Shown here in pieces: positions 55,651 through 64,000 of a stretch of DNA of 64,000 bases. The notes under the pieces were generated by a model. That model searched no databases, was not told where the DNA came from, and saw only the letters and a list, made by a program, of their open reading frames with translations. The DNA lies in contig LSRX01000251.1 of the NCBI GenBank assembly GCA_001939145.1, positions 131,363-195,362 on the forward strand. The letters run 5' to 3'. The stretch's first letter is position 1. Every line of letters begins with the position of its first letter. The position numbers and the translations under genes were made by a program. The stretch is from Symbiodinium microadriaticum. Taxonomy: Eukaryota; Sar; Dinophyceae; Suessiales; Symbiodiniaceae.

Positions 55651-55727
55651 GCTTGAGCCGAGCTTAGCCGGCTTAGCCAGGCTCAAGTCGTTCAACGGCA
55701 AAGCTTTACGTTATCTCTAACAGTCAA
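55651..55727 (+). repeat. Dispersed ~70-bp repeat, copy B, with inverted repeat
   Basis: Begins GCTTGAGCCGAGCTTAGCC after eight A. It has a tandem GGCTTAGCC, then AGGCTCAAGTCGTTCAACGG and TTACGTTATCTC. CTTGAGCC (55652-55659) and GGCTCAAG (55680-55687) form a perfect inverted repeat enclosing 20 bases, able to fold as a hairpin. Confidence 0.75.
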
Positions 55728-57194
55728 AATGCAAAGGGATGGGGTTGGTCTTGAGGAGGCAAGGCCCTGCAGCCCTGCCTCGTGATTGACAATTGAAGCA
55801 GCCAGCAGACTCAGCAGACATTCAACTGGGGCTTGGCCTGGGCCTACCCTCTGCAGTTACGATGCTTGAACAGATGCTCCTTGTGAGTCTTACACTTCGC
55901 CCTTCTGCTCGTGGAGTTTTCCCACGAAGTCGTTTCAGGTGCTGTCTTCGGAGGCCTTCCACGTCGAGGCGGAGACGAACCCCTGGGAGCAGCTGCCAGA
56001 CACGGGGTTCGCAATGGCAGAGCGCACGCAGAGGGAAAACCGCATACAGTGGCATCGTGTTTCACATTGCTGCTCTGTGATCTTTCCTCGTTGTCGAATG
56101 CGCACTGCCCGTGCGATCATCTTGGAACCTGTAGCTTAGCAAAGCTAGGGTACTTGCGGTGTTGCGTGGGCGTAGGCCTTGCGGTTGAATCGGCATGTGC
56201 GTCGGGCACAATGGGTTCCATGTTGGATTCTCGGAGCAGGGAACCGGGGGAGAGCCCCGTAAAGAGATACCAGTGTCTATTTTCCAATGCCAGAATAAGA
56301 CAGCTTCATTAGCCTTGATTGCTTCCTTTGGCCGCTGTATGGGCTGTAGCTGTTCCATGGGATTCCCCTTTCGGAGCTGTTACGGTAAGGGTCTTAGATG
56401 TCGGTTTGTTATCGGGTCTTGTCCTTCGTGGAATCCTGTGTCCTGTTTCACGCCGACTTTGCACCAAGAACCTCGCCTGGCTTGTCCGAGTTGTGAGAGC
56501 GTATAAGACAGCTTCATTTGCTTGTGTGTCAGCTTGTATGGAAACAGGCTCGTCTGCGAGATCACAAATACTGTTGTGTTGCTTTACCATCCATCGCTGT
56601 AATCTGTCCGCAAATGATTATTGACTTGAGTTTAGTTGAAATGAGCAGCTTCTGCCCTGTTCCGCAGGAAGCAGAAAAGCTTAGCGCAACTCCTGTGTGC
56701 AGAGCTTGCCAATCTCTCAGAGCAAGGCAATCCCACTTGTTGGTCGTCCTGCTCTTGGAGCTCTTCGTCCCCAAAGGTTGTAAAAGGCGCAACTGTACAA
56801 GCTGTATCATTTTTTCATCCAAAGCCAGATTTCTCAACAGAAAGCCCTGCGACCTCGCTTGTGGGCATAGGTCTCAGCCATGCGAGAGGGAAGACAACAG
56901 CAAGCCCGGACAGCTAAGGAGGGATTCCGGCCGTTCTTCCGCCGTTCGGACCTTCGCCCGGCTGCCTACAGGTCGGAAGGGCTCGGCTCGGCTGGAGGGC
57001 TGTCCCGAATTTTATTTGAGGGAAGATTTGGGTTCAGACTGAAGGCTTAACGTCTTGGGTCAGTTTGGGTTTAGGATCGCTCTGGGCAGCTGTTAGGAGT
57101 CGTTGAGGGGTGCGGTTGGGCTGGGGCCGGGCACTTGAGGAGGGGCACACGGGGAAACGACGACCCAGAAGATGAGGCCGGCCATGTCAAATCC
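55728..57194. other. Unassigned spacer
   Basis: Several short frames. The 15-mer TAAGACAGCTTCATT occurs at about 56298 and again near 56506. A GGTGTTGCGTGG block near 56158 resembles one at 44902-44914 just after the DIRS-like element. Neither is long enough to name a repeat family. Confidence 0.3.
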
Positions 57195-58274
57195 ATGGCG
57201 AAGGCTCCTCGTACTTTCACCCCATCATCATTCCTGGCGGAGCAGCGTGAAGAAATTGCTGCGTTGCTGTGGATCTTATTGCTATTGTCGTTGTCTTTTC
57301 CTGCTGTTTCCCGTCAGACTCAAAAATTCCCGCTTGGTTGTTCGTCTTATTGCCATTCTGGATGCATTTATTTGCCATGAACGTTTTCATGGTTGTCAGT
57401 GTTCGTGGCACTGTCGCCATGAACAGCACGCCAGCGAAACTAGAACCCTACTCAGGCCTACCCGCTGCACTACGTAAAGCTGACAGCTGTAGCAACTCTG
57501 TCATTTCCTGCCCAGCTCAGCCCTGATAAGGACGGAGCAGCTGAGTCCACAACTTCTCCAGGAGCGGTCTTCAAGATCCGTACCCAGTGATGCATGCCCG
57601 AACCCACGATTTCCCTCTTCTCTCTCGCTCTCTCGCGCTACCCAAAGGCACGTAATTGGAGGCTCGAACATCAAGAGGTGGAGCGAGTGCTCAACACCTC
57701 CTTCACCCGTCTAGCACACTCAAACGAAGGAGCTGGGGTGTTTGCATCACGAAGTTGTTGCAGGCCTGCACACACTTCCTGAGTTAATCCCAATGCGCAC
57801 AAACCTGACAGTCCAAAGCAGGACTCCCTCCAAGATGGCTTCTTCGACGAGGTCGGAAGCGGAATTTATTGCTGCTGAGGGGCAGGAGGGTATCTAGCAT
57901 TACAGAGCCCGAAGCTTCTCATGTCCTGAGAGTCCGGAAGGTCCTGTCGCCAGCTTTTCGCCGGCAGTGGCGCTGCCCAGAGGAGGTTTGTTTTTGGGTA
58001 TGGGGGCTCCTTGGACTTGTAGGCTGTGTGTTTGACAAGTTGAGCCTATGGCTTCAGGGCTTCTTGAGGACGAGTTGTTATCTGAGGGACGGCCGCCGTC
58101 ATCACCACCCTCCCTACAATCACTTTCGCCGCGCTGCTGCCAACCCAAGTAGAAGCCCCACTGTACCCCGCTCTAGGCTGTACACCTGACATTGGAGAGG
58201 CGAGGCGGCAGCTCGGTCGTCTCCTGGGGGATGCTTTTCACGGTGTGGCCCAGGCCAGCGACAAGGCGCAGTGA
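57195..58274 (+). CDS. Unrecognised gene, three candidate exons
   Basis: No family recognised. Candidate first exon 57195-57257 starts MAKAPRTFTPSSFLAEQREE and ends before GCTGCG. A middle exon, 57941-57985, reads VLSPAFRRQWRCPEE between an AG acceptor and GTTTGT. A terminal exon, 58177-58274, begins after CTCTAG, reads PDIGEARRQLGRLLGDAF and ends GCGCAG TGA. Phases do not yet join (the terminal exon needs a phase-1 partner), so exons are missing. All are on the + strand, in keeping with the other genes. A 259-codon minus-strand frame (58173-58952) overlaps the last exon and is probably spurious. Confidence 0.3.
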
Positions 58275-59786
58275 AGGGAGGCCGAAGGCGAGTGGGGGAT
58301 TGGACCACATTTCCCAGCCTTGAGGCCGGTTACACTCCAGACTTCCAGAAGCTGCGCTCCGACGTCCGATCGCTCCGTGCGCTGGCTTCGGAGTGATCGC
58401 TGAATTTGCCCGACGGGCAGGAATTTGTATGGGTAACAAGTGCCCCTTTTGACAAACTGGTAGGTCTGGGTTTTGGAAAATTAAAACCGACATGTTACTT
58501 CGATATGGCTTGTCCAGAGGATGACTCTCGTCTTTGCTTGTCGAAACATGTTGGGTGATGCAGGGCGAAACCTGCCATGTGAAAGGATAGCTTGGTGTGT
58601 CCATAGATTTGTATGTTTTCAGGTTCCAGAACTGCCGTGTAGATGTACAGGTGTCGATTCTTAGGAATGCAGAGGGTGCAGCCGCAGGATCGGCGCTGTA
58701 TAGATCAATCTTGTCGGTCCGTGGCATGCTCCATGACACCCGCTGCGCAACGTCGTGAGCGGCGGAGTTCTGGGTGTGGTGACAATGCTGCACCTGAATG
58801 CAAAAAGGTACAAGGTGACCGGTTCTGTCCTTGAAAGGCTTTCTGGAGGCGTTGTCGCCAGGTGCTTGACTGCCTGCACCCCGTGTAAAGACCCGTGCAG
58901 GTGCTTGCATCACGGCACCGGCAGCATCTCCAGCAGGACAGCGCAAGTCCACGGTTGTGTTGATGTTGATGCGTGGAGAGCCATTGCGGTTGAGTCCGTT
59001 GAATGGACGCTTTTGAGAACCTCATGGCCTCGCAAACCGGAGCAGGCTCCGGTCGATGATCTGCAGGGCGATGGCTGGTCAATTTTCTTTGCGATGTCAT
59101 CGTGTTGGACGCGATTCTAATGTACTCTCAGCATAGCCTACTTCTCCCTTTTGATGTTCCACAGAGTGGGTAGCGAGGGTCGATGCTCTCTCCTGGATGA
59201 CGAGTGTGGAGCATGGTTTGTCTGGAGTTCCTTCCGTCGATAGCATGTCAGCACGGGTTCGACAACAAGATAATTTGATGTAGAAGGTCTTGCTTCTTGC
59301 ACAGGCGGCCCCGCTATCGAGCTCAACTGTCTTTTTTTGAGCACTCTGAAGAATCCACCCTTGGCGCGGGGTATTCGTTCGACATTTGCCAAGTGATTTT
59401 CAAGGAAAAACTCGTCCCCCACGGGTGACGAGACCCTCTCACATGGCTACGCGCATGTCCGCTACAGACGAAAAGTTCTGGCACTTCTTCACAGCAAGGC
59501 TGCGTAAGCGTGCATGAAGTAACTAACTAAGCACGGGTTTTGGGACACGGGCGTAACTTCTGCAACAGACTGAATTCCAGCCACAGCCCCACAGCCCAGC
59601 ATTCGCAAGGAGCTCCGTAGGTCTGGGCCTCAGCCACCTCGCGAACTCCGAGTGCCCACTCTGGAGACCCATATCCTATGCATCGCTAGGCAAAGAATGG
59701 CCAAGATGGCCTTGAAGGTTTCGAGTTAGGGACGCAACTTTTGCGCATCTGTTGATTCTGCAACGAGCCGTGTGCTTTCTAGCTGC
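58275..59786. other. Unassigned spacer
   Basis: No motif, repeat or exon chain identified. 58755-59120 is a 121-codon + strand frame of unknown meaning. Confidence 0.3.
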
Positions 59787-59970
59787 TGGAGTCGGTAGTT
59801 ACGAGGTTTCTGTCGTATCGCCATTTTCTGGGCCTTCGAAATTAGGGTTTTCTTCGGACTCTTCAGGAATTGACGGTTTCCTGCAGTTTTCACCTCTCGG
59901 ACCCGGTATTTACGAGCTTTCTGCTGTTTCGGGGTCTTCCGGCTTTTTTCAGCCTCTTCAGGCAGGAGGG
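59787..59970 (+). repeat. Two-unit ~115-bp tandem duplication
   Basis: GGTAGTTACGAGGTTTCTG near 59793 and GGTATTTACGAGCTTTCTG near 59905, each followed about 60-85 bp on by a TCTTCAGG(A) block, indicate a diverged duplication leading up to the hairpin. Confidence 0.45.
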
Positions 59971-59993
59971 GGTAACATGATAACAATAATACG

Positions 59994-60114
59994 CATGCAG
60001 GCTCCAACAGGAGCGTTGGGACAAAACAAAAAGTTTTGGGCTTGGAGGCAAGCTGTCTCCAAACCCAAACTGTTTGTTTTGTCCCGTCCCAATGCCCCTC
60101 TTGGAGCCTTCATG
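59994..60114. repeat. 121-bp imperfect palindrome (long hairpin)
   Basis: The left arm (59994-60047, starting CATGCAGGCTCCAACAGG) pairs with the right arm (60057-60114, ending CTTGGAGCCTTCATG). Arms are about 54 and 58 bases, roughly 80 % complementary with a 3-base bulge, around a 9-base loop, GCAAGCTGT. The inner stem joins AAAACAAAAAGTTTTGGGC with its near-complement. It could be a MITE-type foldback element or the source of a hairpin RNA. A + strand frame runs through it without stops. Confidence 0.8.
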
Positions 60115-61794
60115 CACATGATGCCTCGCTTGCAACGCGCCACCAACCTTAATAGTTGGATCTCTTTGCCTCGAACGTGCGGTCGAAGCCTTCAGACCTC
60201 TCCAAGGCTTCCGCTTAGTGACGAGGGCAGCTGGGTCGTAGGATAAGCATCGGAACTTAGTGTCCATCATGGCTTGCTTCTTGGAGCAGTCTGCTCGGCT
60301 TAATGCTCCAGCATCCAATCCGTAGGCTTCTTCGTTGCAGGAGGCCGTATTGAACATGCAAGTTCATCCAAGTAACCAGTCTGAAGTACCCTACTGGTAG
60401 GAGCCCCCAGCAGTTGTACTTCGTAGGGCAGCGTTCAATCTGAAGCTGAAGTTTTGTGCCCAACTGCAGCTCGAGGCAGCAAGTGCAGAGCAAGGTGCGG
60501 AGCAGACGGAGCCAGGTCGGAACAGAGAGCGCAGCTACTCTTTGGGAGAAGCTGGCCCCAGAGCTGTCATGAGTTCTGATGGCATGGGAGTGAAGTCGAG
60601 GTTAGTGTCGCTTGCGACTCTGTAATTGCTGGGCACAATACCGGTAAGCCTCCTGTATATGTTGCTAGAGTGTGGCTGGGTTTTGGCTCATGACAGTCAG
60701 AGAAGACATAGAACCACAGGCCGATGGCCGAACCTGCTGCGTGCATCATCCAAAGTGCGTACCTTAACTGTGTTGGCTTCCAGACTCACTTTGTTTACTG
60801 ATGCAGAGCAGCTACAGGGGCTTGCTTCTATACTAGCAGCAACTAGCGCACTGCCTGGGTCATGGCATCACAAGAACTAGTCTCTTCCAGACCGATGCTG
60901 CTTTGACCTACATGGTGCCTGTCTAACGAATGGGGTTGTCCGAAAAGCGAGTGCGCAAACGCATGGAGGCAGAAACCCGGCGGACGAGTCACTTGTTTGC
61001 GTTATGTGCCTGACGACACTCCCTTGCCTCTTCTTCGGACTACGGAGGTTGCCTCAACTAGCTGGGCATGGTGTTGAGTGCAGCCGGGATAGGGCAGCCT
61101 TTCCCTATGTGGGCGCTGTTCTGTGGTAGCATTCTGCATTTCAGCAGGATTTGCTTTTACCTGCCTGTGGCAATTCTGGCTTGAGGTCGACGCCAGACCT
61201 CAATAGCGCATGAATGCAAAATACGAATACAAACCACGACCACCAGCATTATGATGCGTCTACGGCTCCAAAGGAGTGAATGATGGCTGAGCACAAAAGA
61301 AAGTCTGCACAGCTGGTGGGGTGTCGGTTCGTTGAGGATCACTACGTATCAGTACAGTTCAGTTCCGCGGGTAGTGATATCGTACTTGTATGTTAAATAC
61401 GGACCCTAAAAGGGACCCTAATTTAGAGAACTACCCCCCTGTTAACCAAGGCATCTGAGGCTTTGGGGTCTACACTGCAGGAAAATTTTATGTGTAAAAC
61501 TGTACATATCTATGTAAAAATGTACGTAGGGGTTTGTGTGAACTCTTTTCCTGGTAGCTTGCTAGAAGCCTCTAGCTGAAACGGTTGGCTTAGTGCTCTT
61601 TATGAGATGCTCTGACAGTTTCAGGCTTATACAGGCTCATAAACATACGTCTATCACAGCTCAGGGCCCTTGAGAATTAAGGCCTGGGACCAGGCCTTAG
61701 CGGCTTGTAGTTTCGGGGTTGAGATACTGTAGGGGCCTAAATGATTAGAATAGGGTTTTGGTGTTGTTTTTTCGTCATTTTGGTGTCCTTGTCG
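60115..61794. other. Unassigned spacer
   Basis: Short frames only. AT-rich around 61370-61560 (for example CTGTACATATCTATGTAAAA). No gene or RNA motif recognised. Confidence 0.3.
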
Positions 61795-61862
61795 TTGTGG
61801 TTGTGCTTGTGATTGGTGTTGCGGTGGTGGTTGTTGTTGTGGTTGTGGTTGTCGTCGTCATC
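61795..61862. repeat. GTTGTG-type microsatellite
   Basis: GTTGTGGTTGTGCTTGTG and further GTTGTTGTGG units, ending in GTCGTCGTC. Confidence 0.8.
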
Positions 61863-62048
61863 ACGGAAGCAAACGGAGGGCAAGCCCTCCACCTGGAGCG
61901 GATCACGCCTCCTCTTTATTTTGCATAAACTAGGAATAGTTTTTTTTTACAATTTTTTTTGAATATACCTGCCTCCTTTTCATTGTGCATCTAAATTGAC
62001 GAATAGCTTCTTTGAAATCGTTTCTTATCGTTTAGAATAGGCTTTTTT

Positions 62049-62231
62049 GATGCCTCACCCAAGGAGACCGCTTCTTCTTCAGCGGACAAGTCCGATGACC
62101 AATGGCTTGCGGACTGGTCCTGGCACTCTTGGAGCTGGAACCAAGGCTACGACGATGCCGCCGACGAGGAAGAGTATTACGAGGATGAGTCGTGGAAAGG
62201 GCGTGATCATCGCTCGTCCAGCCGCCGCTGA
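62049..62231 (+). CDS. Acidic, Trp/Tyr-rich coding fragment
   Basis: The frame enters from upstream (possible acceptor AG at 62038-62039 before GC) and ends TGA 62229-62231. It contains WLADWSWHSWSWNQGYDD, then ADEEEYYEDESW and a basic RSSSRR end. Such low-complexity W/D/E-rich stretches are frequent in dinoflagellate predicted proteins, including retroelement polyproteins, so this may be a remnant of either. No catalytic motif; function unknown. Confidence 0.35.
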   Translation, partial: DASPKETASSSADKSDDQWLADWSWHSWSWNQGYDDAADEEEYYEDESWKGRDHRSSSRR

Positions 62232-63501
62232 TAATTGCGTCAAGGCACAGCCTATCATCCTCAGGGCACAGCCCGAATCAGATCTTTTCTGTGTGCAGGG
62301 CTCCCCAGTCGTTAAGGGTACTTTTCGCATAAGCCTCTTTCAACTGCACCGTTCTGCCACTGCACGGCCGCTGGCACAGCTGTCGCCTCTTGCGTGCATC
62401 ATCTGTTAGCGCTTTTTTTGCAGGGCGAAAACCCATTCGTGCACCGGACTTGCAGCCCCGACGAAAAGCAGACAGACTTGCTTGATGCTCAACAAAGCGC
62501 ACAACATCAGATTTGTCAGCAGTCAGCTTGCAACCGAACATGCTCATTCGCAGCATGACAGGTACCTTGCTCGCTCGCTTGCGGCCCATCACCATCTTCT
62601 GAGAGTGACCAAGTGTGGGACGCCACTAGACTGGCACTCCGGGACCCGGCTCAGTTGCTGCTTGCAGAATCGGACGCGTTGGCTGACACTGAGGTTGAGG
62701 GTGTCGGAGGTTGTCCTTCTCCAGTGAGTGAGTCAGCTTTGCAGCTTTTTATTAGGAGTCACGCGCTTTCCGTTGCATTCCTATGAGTACTGAGTCAGCT
62801 TACACACGTTTCCTATGACTGCCAGGTCCCACACGCAGAGCACGATCACGCAGCGTCCAATTGAATAATTGCCGTCGTCGTTGTTGTTGTGCTGCGATCT
62901 CAAGAGTAGTCTTGCAAGAGGGAGTCTCCGGCCCCAGCCGTGACAACAACAGTCACTGGCTCCATCTTGTTTACATAGCGCTATCAAATCCAGTTTTCGT
63001 TTACTCTTGGGTGAGCATCCCAATGCTGCCCCCACCCCGGAACTAACCCGGCCCCAAACCCGAGGGCGTGTGCGAGAGTGAGAGTCGAAATCCCAGGGCT
63101 GAGAACCAACGGCAGGGATCTACCATGCTGCGCAGGTCACAAATGTCGCTAGCTGGTGCAGCCCGCCAAAACAGAAGTACTGCTTGAAGTTGTAGCATGG
63201 TTGTTATCCTCGGCGCTAAAATAGCGGGCGCATTTTAGGCCCCATGACTGGGCAAAAGCATGATCCTGGCTGCGCGTTGAGGGCCTCATTGCGGCTCAAG
63301 GCCCGAGGCTGCCGAAGCCACCCGAAATCGCATCCCCAGCGGCCCAGCCATGCCCAGCCATGCCCAGCCTTTTCAGAAACAGGTAATCTGGGTCTGAAAG
63401 GCAAAAGGAAGCAGAACCTTTCTTAGGTTTTCCATCTTCATGGATTCCGGTCACACACCGACACCACTTCGCAGAGCCGGCAGAGGCGAAACACCGAAGC
63501 A
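62232..63501. other. Unassigned spacer
   Basis: A coding-like + strand stretch around 62609-62760 (VWDATRLALRDPAQLLLAES) has no partner. CCATGCCCAG is repeated three times in tandem or near tandem at 63347-63370. Confidence 0.25.
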
Positions 63502-63789
63502 ATGGCCGGTGCAACCGCATTCCTTGATGCACATTCGGCACTGGCGATCCTTCCGCCGGATGAACTGCTGACAGAGGCGGCGAAGGGGGGCCTGAGTGTT
63601 CTTTCGGGGAGGCAAACCCAAAGAATCAGCGAGAAGGTCCAAATCGCAAGGTTGCTTCAATCTGGACGTGCTTTCACTTGGAAGGTGCAGGCAGTGCGCC
63701 AGCAGAACGACAAGGCCTACGTCCGATGGCCGCAGGCACTCCTTTCAAAGGGTTTCGATTCTTGTCCGACGGAGTCCTTTGAACCCTAA
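63502..63789 (+). CDS. Possible first exon or small ORF, unrecognised
   Basis: ATG 63502 opens a 95-codon frame starting MAGATAFLDAHSALAILPPD and continuing LLTEAAKGGLSVLSGRQ, ending TAA 63787-63789. Amphipathic, no transmembrane segment. An opposed 69-codon frame exists. Strand agrees with the other genes. The true exon could be shorter. No family recognised. Confidence 0.25.
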   Translation: MAGATAFLDAHSALAILPPDELLTEAAKGGLSVLSGRQTQRISEKVQIARLLQSGRAFTWKVQAVRQQNDKAYVRWPQALLSKGFDSCPTESFEP

Positions 63790-64000
63790 TCCCTGGCTCC
63801 TTGCAGGCGCATCTGCGGGTTCTCTGGCCCTTCCTGCCGGTGAGGACTGTTAGTTGGTCCCAGGCTCATGCTCCAATCGTCATTGTCCGACTCCTGCCAG
63901 CTCAGTTGGCGAGTAGATTTGTCAATGTGACCGCCCAAACAGTGAGCGCAGACGTGGTGAAGGCCAATTCGACGACACAACAACCCTCGAGGCAAAGCGG

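Noticed and set aside
44902-56170. GGTGTTGCGTGG block shared by 44902-44914 and about 56158-56169 as DIRS-like element termini
   Set aside because: Only a dozen bases match clearly; too short to call a terminal repeat.
58173-58952. 259-codon minus-strand frame
   Set aside because: No family motif; overlaps a better-supported + strand terminal exon; composition typical of a frame kept open by GC content.
1-64000. tRNA, rRNA, snRNA or intact SL RNA genes
   Set aside because: I looked for T-arm, GGTTCGAA-type and SL-plus-donor signatures by eye and saw none. A covariance-model scan would be decisive.
1-64000. CRISPR arrays, prophage, or other bacterial defence systems
   Set aside because: No regularly spaced repeats with unique spacers and no prokaryotic operon structure. 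Split genes and SL relics point to a eukaryote.

Overview
This window looks like nuclear DNA of a dinoflagellate, probably a Symbiodiniaceae-type alga; the family is an inference. The basis is: (i) two recognisable enzyme genes, each cut into many short exons whose introns begin with GT, GC or GA and nearly always end AG before an exon starting with G; (ii) sequences resembling the dinoflagellate trans-spliced leader (SL), one at the 5' end of a retroposed mRNA copy; (iii) all confidently coding loci on the + strand, as in dinoflagellate unidirectional gene arrays; (iv) many decayed retroelements and microsatellites. There is no bacterial-style operon, CRISPR array or phage module.

Layout. 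1-282: 3' end of a poly(A)-tailed retroelement. 283-9380: a decayed LINE-type retrotransposon with three ~222-bp tandem monomers upstream (645-1310), ORF1 remnants interrupted by a second poly(A)-tailed retroelement end (about 1985-2194), then endonuclease, reverse transcriptase and a C-terminal zinc knuckle (4822-8673). 9381-15835: mostly unassigned, with a minisatellite, a microsatellite and an SL-like relic at 13592-13616. 15836-24056: the core of the window, a prephenate/arogenate dehydratase gene (PheA type with ACT domain) followed on the same strand by a prephenate/arogenate dehydrogenase gene (TyrA type). These are the phenylalanine and tyrosine branches of aromatic amino acid synthesis side by side. 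An intron of the dehydratase holds a retroposed SL-bearing mRNA with a 13-bp target-site duplication. 24580-25585: an intronless, disrupted major-facilitator transporter pseudogene. 27021-29999 and 31006-31479: two unrecognised multi-exon genes. 32000-41500: mainly low-complexity and unassigned DNA.

41523-44870: a DIRS-like retroelement (oxygenase-like and methyltransferase-like regions, RT, RNase H) in which about 0.93 kb carrying most of the RT is inverted. 45272-47305: a lysine-rich, ubiquitin-like-domain protein and an overlapping second reading frame, both unrecognised. 52776-54690: a possible Cys-rich/EGF-like stretch followed by a split protein kinase gene. 55061-55727: a dispersed ~70-bp repeat with an internal inverted repeat. 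57195-58274: exons of another unrecognised gene. 59994-60114: a long imperfect hairpin. The remainder is unassigned.

How the genes relate: only the dehydratase/dehydrogenase pair has an obvious functional link, since both act on prephenate or arogenate in the last steps to Phe and Tyr. Exon boundaries were set by hand from reading-frame continuity and family motifs; they are proposals, not aligned transcripts.
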